A DNA stretch of 64,000 bases from Pseudobdellovibrionaceae bacterium (GTDB lineage: Bacteria; Bdellovibrionota; Bdellovibrionia; Bdellovibrionales; UBA1609). This document shows positions 1-8,310 of this stretch, piece after piece. The position numbers were made by a program, and so were the translations under genes. The stretch is from contig CANEZP010000003.1 in the NCBI GenBank assembly GCA_947444305.1, positions 248,001 to 312,000 of the forward strand. The letters are read 5' to 3'. The first letter of the stretch is position 1. Each line of letters starts with the position of its first letter. Under the pieces are notes generated by a model. The model was not told the origin of the DNA. It was given only the letters and a program-made list of their open reading frames with translations, and ran no database searches.

Positions 1-622
1 GATATTCTAAACTGAGGCAAAGGTAGCCGGTCCCGACCACGGCCGAACCCAGCAAACCGCCCACGGACCCTTCCCAAGTTTTTTTGGGCGAGATCAAAGG
101 CATGAACTTATGCTTACCGAAAAAACGACCGGCAAAGTAAGCGAACGTATCACCCGCGAACACGACCAAAAGCATAAATAAGAATAGTTTACTGCCGTTT
201 TCAAGCTGGAGTAGGCGAATACAAAAATAAGGGAACAGCACGACGTACACCATTCCGAACGTGCCGATCGCGACGCTCGCGAGTAAAGCTTCGTTCGTGA
301 CTTTCCCCCTGGTAAGCCAGAGGCACGCGGCAAAAAATGCGGCGTTGCCGATGCCGAAAAAAACCATCCCTTGATCACCGAAGTAAAACATTGCGATGTA
401 AGTGAGTAAGCAAACGGCCCAGTAAGCGTGCGAGACCGCGTCGGGCATCTGTCCTAAGCGAAAAGCCATGCGCGTATATTCCCGGATGCTCAGTACGATG
501 ACGACCGTAACGGCCAACGTGAGCCCGGTCGTGCCGCCGTAAATTGCGACGCCCAACAAAAGAAGTCCCGCCGCTACGGCCGAGACGACGCGCTGAATGA
601 AAGCCGACTTATTGTCAGACAT
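1..622 (-). CDS. cdsA: Phosphatidate cytidylyltransferase, 3' end cut by window edge
   Basis: CdsA makes CDP-diacylglycerol from phosphatidate and CTP in the inner membrane, the first committed step to phospholipids. I translated about 207 residues from the ATG at 620-622. Several hydrophobic helices are visible, then GDTFAYFAGRFFGKH at about residues 157-171 and ISPKKTWEG at about 177-185, both typical of the family. The C-terminal signature region lies outside the window. It follows uppS by 26 bases on the same strand, the usual uppS-cdsA order. It is the last visible gene of the rpsB-tsf-pyrH-frr-uppS-cdsA cluster. Identity is secure; only the end is unknown. Confidence 0.93.
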   Translation of the reverse strand, partial: MSDNKSAFIQRVVSAVAAGLLLLGVAIYGGTTGLTLAVTVVIVLSIREYTRMAFRLGQMPDAVSHAYWAVCLLTYIAMFYFGDQGMVFFGIGNAAFFAACLWLTRGKVTNEALLASVAIGTFGMVYVVLFPYFCIRLLQLENGSKLFLFMLLVVFAGDTFAYFAGRFFGKHKFMPLISPKKTWEGSVGGLLGSAVVGTGYLCLSLEY

Positions 623-648
623 TTAAATTTTCCGATTCGGGGGCGCGG

Positions 649-1368
649 TTAACGCAGTTGGAGCTGATCGGTAGTCCGGCCGAAGCGGCGTTCACGGGCG
701 GAGTAGGAAGAAAGGATGCGGTGTAGATCTTCATTATTAAAATCAGGCCACGCCTTCGCTTCAAATTCAATCTCACTGTAGGCGGATTGCCATAAAAAGA
801 AATTGGAAATGCGCGACTCGCCACTAGTCCTGATAATGAGGTCGGGATCGGGAAGAAACGAAGACGGCAATAGACCGGCGACCAGTGCCTCGTCGACTTC
901 GTTTTCTTCGAGTAAACCCATTTTGACCTGGCGAGCAACTTCGCGGGCCATGAGCGTGATTTCCTGCCGACCGCCGTAGGAAAGCGCGAAGGTCAAAGTC
1001 ATACCCGTGTTCCCCGAAGTTTCCTCAACGGTGTCCATAACGACGCCCCGTACGGAAGCGGGTAAGCGGCCAACTTCGCCGATCACTTGAAAGCGGATGT
1101 TTTGGTCCATCAGCATCTTTTTTTCGCGGATCAGTTGCCGGCGTAACAAGAGCATGAGGAACGAAACTTCCTCGACCGGTCGAAACCAATTTTCGGTGCT
1201 GAAGGCAAAGAGAGTGAGGTACGGAACTTTCAGGCGGGCGCATTCTTCAATGACCGACTTCGCAATCTTCGCGCCACGGATGTGCCCGAAAATACGGTTG
1301 TGACGCCGGGCTTTTGCCCAGCGGCCATTACCGTCCATAATAATTGCGAGGTGTCTTGGTATCTTCAA
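649..1368 (-). CDS. uppS: Undecaprenyl diphosphate synthase (isoprenyl transferase)
   Basis: The cytosolic cis-prenyltransferase extends farnesyl diphosphate with isopentenyl units to C55 undecaprenyl diphosphate, the lipid carrier for peptidoglycan and O-antigen. The 239-residue length is normal. The diphosphate-binding motif MDGNGRWA lies at residues 11-18 with the catalytic Asp12, followed by a conserved GH/RGA segment. FSTENW lies near residue 56 and RTSGE, which contributes to isopentenyl diphosphate binding, near residue 180. It starts 14 bases after frr and precedes cdsA. IspA, which makes its farnesyl substrate, is encoded elsewhere in the window at 58.4 kb. The call is secure. Confidence 0.97.
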   Translation of the reverse strand: MKIPRHLAIIMDGNGRWAKARRHNRIFGHIRGAKIAKSVIEECARLKVPYLTLFAFSTENWFRPVEEVSFLMLLLRRQLIREKKMLMDQNIRFQVIGEVGRLPASVRGVVMDTVEETSGNTGMTLTFALSYGGRQEITLMAREVARQVKMGLLEENEVDEALVAGLLPSSFLPDPDLIIRTSGESRISNFFLWQSAYSEIEFEAKAWPDFNNEDLHRILSSYSARERRFGRTTDQLQLR

Positions 1369-1382
1369 AGCGCGGTCCCGGC

Positions 1383-1940
1383 TTACACCGTCATCAATTC
1401 TTTTTCTTTATCGACGGCCAGCTGATCGATTTTTTTGATGTAATCATCGGTCAGTTTTTGCACTTCTTCTTGCTGACGTTTGTTGTCGTCTTCGCTGATC
1501 GCTTTGTCTTTAAGCGAGGCTTTTAAACCGTCGTTGGCATCCCGGCGAATCATGCGGACGGCGACGCGCGCGTCTTCGCAGATCTTCTTAATGTTTTTAA
1601 CGAGGTCTTTACGACGGTCTTCGGTCAACTCGGGAACTTTAAGACGGATCACTTTGCCGTCGTTCATCGGGCTCATGCCCAAATCACTTTTTACGATCGC
1701 TTGTTCGATCTCTTTCAGGATGGAAGATTCCCAAGGGCTGATCAAGAAAGAGCGTGCATCGGGCGTACTAAGTGCCGAAACCTGATTTAGCGGAGTGGGC
1801 GTTCCGTAGTAATTGACCTTAATATTGTCGAGCATAGAAACGGCGGCGCGGCCGGTGCGAACTTTTTTAAGTTCACCGAGCAAATTCTGAACGGCTTTTT
1901 CCATGTTGTCTTTACTGGCCGTGGCGAGGGGGGATGCCAT
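1383..1940 (-). CDS. frr: Ribosome recycling factor
   Basis: RRF splits post-termination 70S ribosomes together with EF-G. The 185-residue length matches the family exactly. The N-terminal helix carries KVRTGRA, the segment that contacts 23S rRNA, followed by the domain II region YYGTPTPLNQ and the C-terminal helices around RRDAND and LTDDYIKKID. It lies 27 bases after pyrH and 14 before uppS on the same strand, a gene order widely conserved in bacteria. Nothing looks unusual in it. Confidence 0.98.
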   Translation of the reverse strand: MASPLATASKDNMEKAVQNLLGELKKVRTGRAAVSMLDNIKVNYYGTPTPLNQVSALSTPDARSFLISPWESSILKEIEQAIVKSDLGMSPMNDGKVIRLKVPELTEDRRKDLVKNIKKICEDARVAVRMIRRDANDGLKASLKDKAISEDDNKRQQEEVQKLTDDYIKKIDQLAVDKEKELMTV

Positions 1941-1967
1941 GCGTACTCTCCTGTTCTAATGGACCGT

Positions 1968-2678
1968 CTAGCGAACGGTCGTGCCGATTTTTTCGCCGCG
2001 AACGACGCGGGCGATATTGCCGGGCTTGTTGAGATTAAACGTGATGATCGGAAGTTTATTGTCCATGCAGAGGCTGATGGCCGTGGAATCCATGACCTGC
2101 AAACCTTGCTTAAGAACATCCATGTAAGTCAGTTGATCGTAAAATTTTGCGTCCGAATGTTTCTTCGGGTCTTTATCGTAAATGCCGTCGACGTTGGTCG
2201 CTTTCATGATGACGTCTGCATTGATTTCCATCGCGCGTAAGGAAGCTGCGGTATCGGTCGTGAAATACGGATTGCCGGTGCCGGCCGCGAAAATAACGAT
2301 GCGCTTTTTTTCGAGGTGACGAATCGCGCGGCGGCGAATGTAAGGCTCCGCAATTTGCGCCATGCTGATCGCCGATTGAACACGTGTCGAGATGCCGCGT
2401 TTTTCAAGTGCATCTTGCATCGCCATCGCGTTGATCACGGTACCGAGCATGCCCATGTAATCGGCGTTGGCCCGGTCCATACCCTGGGACGCTTGCGCGA
2501 CCCCGCGTACGAAATTACCGCCGCCGATCACGATGCCGATTTCAACATCGAGATCGAAAGCGGATTTAACGTCATCGGCAATTTGCCCGATGATTTCCGG
2601 ATTGATGCCCGCGTGGTGAGACCCCGCGAGGGCCTCACCACTGAGCTTCAGCATGATACGTTTAAATTTACTCTTCAT
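1968..2678 (-). CDS. pyrH: UMP kinase
   Basis: PyrH phosphorylates UMP to UDP with ATP, feeding pyrimidine and UDP-sugar synthesis in the cytoplasm. The protein has 236 residues, normal for this amino-acid-kinase-fold enzyme. It begins with [12 protein letters not shown], the phosphate-binding N-terminus. IGGGNFVRG follows at about residue 51 and the C-terminal nucleotide-binding stretch [12 protein letters not shown] at about 160. It is only three bases downstream of tsf and 27 bases upstream of frr. It is thus co-transcribed with translation factors, as in most bacteria. Confidence 0.98.
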   Translation of the reverse strand: MKSKFKRIMLKLSGEALAGSHHAGINPEIIGQIADDVKSAFDLDVEIGIVIGGGNFVRGVAQASQGMDRANADYMGMLGTVINAMAMQDALEKRGISTRVQSAISMAQIAEPYIRRRAIRHLEKKRIVIFAAGTGNPYFTTDTAASLRAMEINADVIMKATNVDGIYDKDPKKHSDAKFYDQLTYMDVLKQGLQVMDSTAISLCMDNKLPIITFNLNKPGNIARVVRGEKIGTTVR

Positions 2679-2681
2679 GCC

Positions 2682-3335
2682 CTATTGTGCATTCATCGCG
2701 GCGGCAACTTCGGAAGCGAAATCTTCCTTTTTGCGCTCGATGCCTTCGCCAAGCTCGAAACGGGTGAAGCGGCGGATGACCAAGTTCTCACCGATCTTCG
2801 CGATCAACTCTTGTAAGACTTCCTGAACGGTTTTTTCAGGGTTCTTAACAAACTTTTGATCGAGCAAGCAGATGTCGGAAGCCCATTTTTTCAACTGGCC
2901 GTCCAAAATCTTTTCGAGAAACTCGGGCTTTTTGCCTTCTTCAACGGCCTTCGCCGCGAGAACAGATTTCTCTTTTTCGCGGGCGGCGGGGTCGATTTCA
3001 TTTTGGCTAACGAATTGCGGACCGAGAGCGGCGATGTGCATCGCGACGTCACGGCAGAAGTTTTGGAATTCTTCATTGCGTGCAACGAAGTCGGTTTCCG
3101 AATTCACTTCGAGCAAAACGCCGATGCGCCCGCCCGCGTGAATGTACGAAGTGACCATACCTTCGGCAGCTACGCGGCCGGCTTTTTTAGCGGCTTTGCT
3201 TAAGCCCTTGGCGCGGAGCCAGTCGACGGCCTTCTCAAGGTTACCTTGAGTTTCCTCAAGGGCCTTTTTGCAATCCATCATTCCGGCGCCGGTCTTCTCA
3301 CGCAATTCTTTTACTGAACCTGCAGTCACTGACAT
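2682..3335 (-). CDS. tsf: Elongation factor Ts
   Basis: EF-Ts exchanges GDP for GTP on EF-Tu. I take the start at 3335, giving 217 residues that begin MSVTAGSVKELREKTGAGMM, the expected EF-Ts N-terminus. An in-frame ATG at 3350 overlaps the rpsB stop. The sequence just after it (plus-strand 3344-3348) is a perfect GGAGG placed 8 bases before the 3335 ATG, so the longer start is unlikely. The TDFVARNE motif, part of the EF-Tu contact region, is present near residue 82. The protein is shorter than the E. coli form of about 283 residues, matching the short EF-Ts class. It lies directly downstream of rpsB. Confidence 0.97.
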   Translation of the reverse strand: MSVTAGSVKELREKTGAGMMDCKKALEETQGNLEKAVDWLRAKGLSKAAKKAGRVAAEGMVTSYIHAGGRIGVLLEVNSETDFVARNEEFQNFCRDVAMHIAALGPQFVSQNEIDPAAREKEKSVLAAKAVEEGKKPEFLEKILDGQLKKWASDICLLDQKFVKNPEKTVQEVLQELIAKIGENLVIRRFTRFELGEGIERKKEDFASEVAAAMNAQ

Positions 3336-3343
3336 GGTTTGCG

Positions 3344-3348
3344 CCTCC
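3344..3348 (-). promoter_or_regulatory. Ribosome binding site that decides the tsf start
   Basis: The complement reads GGAGG, eight bases upstream of the ATG at 3333-3335. It lies inside the apparent reading frame of the longer 3350 start. It therefore argues that translation begins at 3335. It lies within three bases of the rpsB stop codon, suggesting translational coupling. Confidence 0.75.
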
Positions 3349-3349
3349 A

Positions 3350-4393
3350 TTACTTTTTCTTCGACTTGGGCGTCGTGGTTTTAGCCGGGGCATCGGTCGT
3401 TGCCGGTGCATCGGACGGAGCGCCATCAACGGCTGGCGTGCTGTCGTTTTCGTCGGTCGCACCTTCGGTCGCGCTATCGGGAGCCGTTTGATCGAGTTCC
3501 ATCAGGATCTCAACGTCTTCGGCCGTACCGGCGGCAACGAGTTTGCGGCCTTTGTTCACTTTAGTCACGACAACCGCGGGTGCGGCAGGAGCTTCGGGAG
3601 CCGCGGCGGCACGGCGTGCGGCACCACGTTCAGAAGCATCTACGCGGCCCGGAGCGGGAACTTCGCGTTCTTTGCGATCGCCACCACCGGAAGCGCGCAC
3701 TTGCTCTTGCCATTTTTTCGAGCCTTCGAGGAAAGCTTCGGCAATCAAGTTTGCGAACAATTTGATCGAGCGGATCGCATCGTCGTTACCGGGGATCGGG
3801 TAATCGATGGCTTCGGGATCCACGTTCGTATCGGCGATACCGACGACCGGGATACCCAATTTTTTAGCTTCGAGAACGGCGATGTGCTCTTTGTTTAAAT
3901 CGACGACGAACATGCACGCGGGCGTGTCCTTCATGTCGCGGATACCATCAAGATATTCCATCAAGCGGCCGGCTTCTTTTTCCATTTTAGCGCGCTCTTT
4001 TTTCGAGAAGAACTCGAGCTCGCCTTTTTCGCGCATGTGATCGATTTTTTTCAAACGATCAACCGAAGATTTTACGGTTTGGAAATTCGTGAGCATGCCG
4101 CCGAGCCAGCGTTTAGTGACGTAGAACTGTCCGCATTTTGCCGCGGCTTCTTTAATCGGCTCAACCGCTTGTTTTTTAGTTCCGACGAAGATCAAGCGTC
4201 CACCGTTGGTGGCGATCTTCGTGACAAATTCAGCCGCCGTTTTGGCGCTGATCACCGATTTTTGTAAATCGATAATGTGGATACCGCCGCGATCCGTATA
4301 AACATACGGCTTCATCTTGGGGTTCCAACGTTGGGTTTGGTGTCCGAAGTGCACGCCCGCGTCGAGCATGTCCTTCATGGTTAGACTTGGCAT
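3350..4393 (-). CDS. rpsB: 30S ribosomal protein S2 with long C-terminal extension
   Basis: S2 is a late-assembling small-subunit protein. The first 235 or so residues are canonical, including HFGHQTQRWNPKM near residue 15, FVGTKKQA near 70, KRWLGGMLTNF near 93 and GIADTNVDPEAIDYPIPGND near 190. After that an extension of about 110 residues follows. It is rich in Ala, Pro, Asp, Glu and Thr, carries a short basic patch (KVNKGRKL), and ends in KSKKK. Usual S2 length is about 230-260, so 347 is long. The start has a perfect AGGAGG at plus 4401-4406, seven bases upstream. It leads the rpsB-tsf-pyrH-frr-uppS-cdsA cluster. The tail is probably disordered; its role is unknown. Confidence 0.97.
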   Translation of the reverse strand: MPSLTMKDMLDAGVHFGHQTQRWNPKMKPYVYTDRGGIHIIDLQKSVISAKTAAEFVTKIATNGGRLIFVGTKKQAVEPIKEAAAKCGQFYVTKRWLGGMLTNFQTVKSSVDRLKKIDHMREKGELEFFSKKERAKMEKEAGRLMEYLDGIRDMKDTPACMFVVDLNKEHIAVLEAKKLGIPVVGIADTNVDPEAIDYPIPGNDDAIRSIKLFANLIAEAFLEGSKKWQEQVRASGGGDRKEREVPAPGRVDASERGAARRAAAAPEAPAAPAVVVTKVNKGRKLVAAGTAEDVEILMELDQTAPDSATEGATDENDSTPAVDGAPSDAPATTDAPAKTTTPKSKKK

Positions 4394-4516
4394 AGATTGT
4401 CCTCCTGGTTAGCCGCCTCCCCGCATTGGGACTGTTCAAGATGAGCAGCACCAGGAATTCGCGAGAAGTGAGTCGTTTAATAATTGAGTCACTTTTGTGA
4501 CCCTTAGTTTGCGTTT

Positions 4517-4545
4517 GATATAGCCCGAAGGAGGGGGTGCGGCAA
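4517..4545 (-). promoter_or_regulatory. Candidate sigma-70 promoter for rpsB-tsf
   Basis: On the minus strand TTGCCG (4540-4545) is followed after exactly 17 bases by TATATC (4517-4522), about 125 bases upstream of the rpsB ATG. Between it and the gene lies a small inverted repeat, GTCAC-TTTT-GTGAC at 4488-4501. This could be part of an S2-responsive leader or an operator. Only the motif match supports the promoter. Confidence 0.4.
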
Positions 4546-4620
4546 GCCTCAAGTTTACGCAATAACGGCCGAAATCCCCGCGACCACCGGTTAACGCGGC
4601 GTGAGCCGGGTCAACGGATC

Positions 4621-5811
4621 TTAGTACTTCCCTTGCGAGGGGTGACGTTTCCACTGGTCAAGCCGGATCATCGAGTCGCGCTCGAGCCGGTAAAAGCCGT
4701 GGGGAGCTTGATTACTGGTCGTCATGAAGATGGTGACGTCGTACTTATTCTGCGGAAAAAGCCGGTAAATCATATGGCGGAAGAAATTCAGCTGGTGCAA
4801 GGCCTGGCTTCTGGACAGGAAGCTCATATCGATAATGTTGGTCAGGGAAATTGTGTAGCTACGGTACCCTAGCCGGTCCCCGTGGTCTTTCACTTTGCGC
4901 CAGAAAATTTCCGAGACGTAGTCGGTATGGGCGAGTTTCGCGGTCGCGTATAAGTTCCGGAAACGAGAGTAGGCTTCTTGCGAAGACAAAAATGAATCGT
5001 CGGGTCTAGCTTCGCCGGAAAACCCCTCTTCCTCCCTAAGCTGGGGCAAGTAGCGATCCGCGAAAGCCTGATTCAGTTCGCCTGCGCTATCGATATCATT
5101 GCCGCGGAGGACGCCGAACTCGTTGGGTTTCCGTTTTGAAGTTAAAGCGAAGTAATATTCGCGGACGGCAAGAAGCTCTTCACGACTGACGTTCTGCCGT
5201 TGCATCCACTCGTTTATATTTTTGACGCCGGCCTTGAAATTTTCCGCAGTCCGTTTCTTGTCCATCAGAAATTGTCCGACTTCAAACAGACTCGAGTTTC
5301 TCATTTCGACGGGAATCGGTATTCCCGAAATAAGCGAGAAGAATTCCGCGGGCGTTTGCGCGAGCCTTAGAATGGGCCGAAGGATAAAGTTCTGCGCGAT
5401 GAGCGGACCCGCGACGTGGTCCCCGATGATCAATTCTTTTGCGTGTTTGCGGGAAGCGATATCCCAGGCCGAATTCGTACCGAAACCGATGACCAGATCC
5501 GTGGGGGAGTCATCCCAAGGCAGGTTGTGCCAGTCGGCTTCGTTGGAGGCCGGGTAACCACCGTCGGCGTCCGTCCTCATTACGCCGTCATTGTAGAAAA
5601 GCGTTGGGGAAGTGAAGAACGCCGCGGCCAATGGCCCGTTCTGCGGATTGATCTGCTTGCGTGCGGTTAAAAGCGCGCGGCACATCTCCGTAACAGGATT
5701 TTGTTTTTCGCGCGCATTGTGGGCGAGGGCGGGTGCGCCCAACGTAAACGTGCCGAACGTAAACGTAAGGAGAAGAACGTATAGAAAGCGCAATTTCATT
5801 TGGGCGAGCAT
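4621..5811 (-). CDS. Exported protein, tandem paralogue family, copy 1
   Basis: 396 residues with a signal peptide of about 30 residues ending near PALAHN. It is clearly homologous to the next two genes. All three share FFTSP, FYNDGV/I, YPASNE or similar, DWH, PW-SPTD, GFGTNSAWD, AQNFILR, a long helical middle, SRFRNLYA-like segments, GYRSYTISLTNIID, and PHGFYR near the C-terminus. The GFGTNSAWD loop followed some residues later by an acidic residue (IIGDH) recalls a Rossmann-type nucleotide- or SAM-binding start, but I cannot name the enzyme. It might belong to the LIC_10091-type family; this is a weak recollection only. Likely periplasmic. It is the last of the three copies in transcription order. 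Confidence 0.85.
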   Translation of the reverse strand: MLAQMKLRFLYVLLLTFTFGTFTLGAPALAHNAREKQNPVTEMCRALLTARKQINPQNGPLAAAFFTSPTLFYNDGVMRTDADGGYPASNEADWHNLPWDDSPTDLVIGFGTNSAWDIASRKHAKELIIGDHVAGPLIAQNFILRPILRLAQTPAEFFSLISGIPIPVEMRNSSLFEVGQFLMDKKRTAENFKAGVKNINEWMQRQNVSREELLAVREYYFALTSKRKPNEFGVLRGNDIDSAGELNQAFADRYLPQLREEEGFSGEARPDDSFLSSQEAYSRFRNLYATAKLAHTDYVSEIFWRKVKDHGDRLGYRSYTISLTNIIDMSFLSRSQALHQLNFFRHMIYRLFPQNKYDVTIFMTTSNQAPHGFYRLERDSMIRLDQWKRHPSQGKY

Positions 5812-5872
5812 TTACGCTGTCGTGCATCAACCAACGGGGCGCCGTCAAGATTTTCGCGGGTTCCGCTAAATT

Positions 5873-7042
5873 TTACCGTTCGGCCGGTTCGGAGTAGCGG
5901 ATCCACTGTTCAGGCTTGATGACCGTGTCCCGCGCGATCCGGTAAAAGCCGTGTGGCATGCGATGACTCGTGGTCATGAAGAGGGTGACGTCGTATTCGT
6001 CCTTCGGAAAGAGCCGGTAGATCATCTGCCGGAAAAGATTGAGCTGGTGCATGGCGTGGCTCTTCGGCGAGAAAGTCGTGTCGATGATGTTGGTCAATGA
6101 AATGGTGTAGCTGCGATAACCTTTCTGGTCGCCGTAACGTTTCACCTTGCGATAAAATTCTTCCGAAGCGAAGTCCGTGTGAGCGTACTTCGCGTTTTCG
6201 TATAAAGCTTTGAAACGCGAGTAGGCTTCTTGCGATGACAAAAAAGAATCCTCGGGGTGAGTCGGCCCCTCGAAGCCGTCTTCCATTCTCAATTGAGGCA
6301 AGTAGCGCTGAGCGAAGAACCCTTGCAGATCACCGACCTGTTCAATGCCCGGCGCTCGGAGTACACCGGCCCGGTTGGGTGTCGGATTTGAAGCCAGCGT
6401 GACGTAATATCCGGCGAGGGCACGAAACTCGTTGCCGCTAATGCCCTGATTGAGCATCCACTTCAAAAGGCCTTCGACGTCGTCCCTATAATTATCAGAC
6501 TCTAAACCAACGAGGTATTCGCCCATTTCAAATAGACTCGCGTTTTTGCGGTCTTCGGAAAGCGGCGCTCCCGCGAGTACAGCCAAGAATTCGGCCGGCG
6601 TTTGGGCGAGCCGGAGGATCGGGCGCAAGATATAATTTTGCGCGATCAACGGGGCCGCGATGTGGTCCGCGATGATCAAGTCTTTTGCGCGCTTGCGGGC
6701 GGCAATATCCCAAGCCGAATTCGAACCGAAGCCGATCACCATATCCGTCGGCGAAGTGTCCCAAGGTGTGAGATGCCAGTCGTATTCATTCGAAGCCGGA
6801 AAACCCCCGTTGTACTCGGTTCGCATTACGCCGTCGTTATAGAAAAGCGCGGGGGAGGTGAAAAACGATCTCGCGAGCGGCCCGTTTTGCGGACCGATCT
6901 GCCGAAACGCGGTCAAAAGTGCGCGGCAAGTTTCGACCAGGGAGCGGGATTTTTCGCGCGAGCCGAGGCCGTAAGCCGGTGCGGTTAACACGAACGTCAG
7001 GAGAAAGATCACTAAGAAGCGCGATTTAAATTGTGCGAGCAT
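5873..7042 (-). CDS. Exported protein, tandem paralogue family, copy 2
   Basis: 389 residues, closest to copy 1. Both begin MLAQ, followed by a hydrophobic signal sequence (RFLVIFLLTFVLTAPA) and then the same order of motifs: GPLARSFFTSPALFYNDGV, DWHLTPWDTSPTD, GFGSNSAWDIA, LIIADH, LAQTPAEF, a helical middle, and SYTISLTNIID. The last 60 residues hold LFMTTSHRMPHGFYRI. The conserved MLAQ supports this start in both copies. Gaps of 61 bases to copy 1 and 45 bases to copy 3 suggest one transcript. The middle third (residues about 165-250) is the least conserved. The function is not recognised. Confidence 0.85.
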   Translation of the reverse strand: MLAQFKSRFLVIFLLTFVLTAPAYGLGSREKSRSLVETCRALLTAFRQIGPQNGPLARSFFTSPALFYNDGVMRTEYNGGFPASNEYDWHLTPWDTSPTDMVIGFGSNSAWDIAARKRAKDLIIADHIAAPLIAQNYILRPILRLAQTPAEFLAVLAGAPLSEDRKNASLFEMGEYLVGLESDNYRDDVEGLLKWMLNQGISGNEFRALAGYYVTLASNPTPNRAGVLRAPGIEQVGDLQGFFAQRYLPQLRMEDGFEGPTHPEDSFLSSQEAYSRFKALYENAKYAHTDFASEEFYRKVKRYGDQKGYRSYTISLTNIIDTTFSPKSHAMHQLNLFRQMIYRLFPKDEYDVTLFMTTSHRMPHGFYRIARDTVIKPEQWIRYSEPAER

Positions 7043-7087
7043 TGACGAGTTCGTGCATCGGCCACCGCCTTGCCGTCAAGGGGCTTT

Positions 7088-8233
7088 TCATCGTTCGTCG
7101 CTACGTATCCACTCGTCTTCATTGATGGGAGTGTCCCGCTCGAAGCGGAGAAAACCGTGCGGGTTGCGATCGTTGGTCGTGAGGAAGATGACGACCTCGT
7201 AAGCGGGGGCAGGAAAGATTTGATTAATCATTGCCCGGTACCGCCCGAGAGACTCGATCGCTTCGCTTTTGCTATCGGCGTTCGCGTCTAAAATATTTGA
7301 AAGCGAAAACGTGTAGCGGCGATACCCGCGCTCATCGCCGTGGCTTTTTAGCGAACGGTAAAAGTCTTCCGAGAGATAATCGGTCTGCGCGTAGAGACTG
7401 GAAGCGTACAGAGAACGAAAGCGAGTGAACGCGGCGGGGGAGGCCAGGAACGAATCTTTGGTCCTTGCCGTGGCGGGGACGAAGCCGGTGCTCTTACGAT
7501 ACTGGGGCAAATAACGTGACACAAAGAACTGAATGATAGGGCCATTGAGATGTGCATTCTTACTTCGCAGAACGCCGAATTGATCTAAAGGTGAAGGTGT
7601 AATGAGCGCCACGTAATATTCGGCGACGGCCTGAAGCTCATCGCTGCTCGCGCCCCCGGTCATCATCAGATTAAGTGCTTCGCGCATACCCATGGCGATC
7701 TCGTCGATCGTCCGGTCGGTTTGATATTTCATAAGATATTTTCCGAACTGCGTGAGGGTATCGCCGCGGTGATCACCGGGAAGATCGATACCGGCTAACA
7801 GTGCTAGAAAGTGCGCGGGAGTTTCCGCGAAGCGAAGGATCGTGCGAAGGATAAAATTTTGCGCGATGAGCGGGCCGGCCGCGTGATCGGCGATCATCAA
7901 GAGCTTCGCGTCTTTCCGCAAAGCAAGATCCCAAGCCGAGTTTGTACCGAAGCCGACGAGTACGTCGGTGGGCGAAGTGTCCCAAGGCGTTTTGTGCCAA
8001 TCGTACTCGTTCGAAGCGTAGAACGGGTAGGCGGTCTGCCTATAAATGCCGTCGTTGAAAAATAAGTTCGGTGAACTGAAAAACGCGGGCGCGAGCGGAC
8101 CGTTGCCGCGGCCCAACTGTTCGGGCGATGCGAGCACCGAACTGCAAATGGCCGAGCCGGCTCGCGATTGGTGCGCGATCGCGGGCCCGGAAATTGCCAG
8201 GGCAACGAGGTAGATAAATAAGCGAGTGATCAT
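7088..8233 (-). CDS. Exported protein, tandem paralogue family, copy 3
   Basis: 381 residues and the most divergent of the triplet. The signal peptide MITRLFIYLVALAISGPAIA is followed by the shared motifs GPLAPAFFSSPNLFFNDGI, DWHKTPWDTSPTD, GFGTNSAWDLA, LMIADH, a helical centre, YRRYTFSLSNILD and a C-terminal block with LTTNDRNPHGFLRFERD. It lies first in transcription order. The region upstream (8234-8310) is short and shows no terminator, so read-through from the propeller-protein gene is possible. The conserved aromatic, Asp and Gly positions across all three copies suggest one fold and a retained activity or ligand. No function can be named. Confidence 0.83.
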   Translation of the reverse strand: MITRLFIYLVALAISGPAIAHQSRAGSAICSSVLASPEQLGRGNGPLAPAFFSSPNLFFNDGIYRQTAYPFYASNEYDWHKTPWDTSPTDVLVGFGTNSAWDLALRKDAKLLMIADHAAGPLIAQNFILRTILRFAETPAHFLALLAGIDLPGDHRGDTLTQFGKYLMKYQTDRTIDEIAMGMREALNLMMTGGASSDELQAVAEYYVALITPSPLDQFGVLRSKNAHLNGPIIQFFVSRYLPQYRKSTGFVPATARTKDSFLASPAAFTRFRSLYASSLYAQTDYLSEDFYRSLKSHGDERGYRRYTFSLSNILDANADSKSEAIESLGRYRAMINQIFPAPAYEVVIFLTTNDRNPHGFLRFERDTPINEDEWIRSDER

Positions 8234-8310
8234 TCAATGGTCGTGCAATGGAAGAGCGTACAGCGTCAACTACTTAGCTAAATCGATTATTTAATGCAAA
8301 TTGGCCGGGT

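Noticed and set aside
2316-2816. Long open frame on the plus strand opposite pyrH and tsf
   Set aside because: Antisense shadow of conserved genes; the protein has no family features and no ribosome site.
3488-3898. Plus-strand frame opposite rpsB
   Set aside because: Reverse reading of the rpsB C-terminal extension and core; no independent support.
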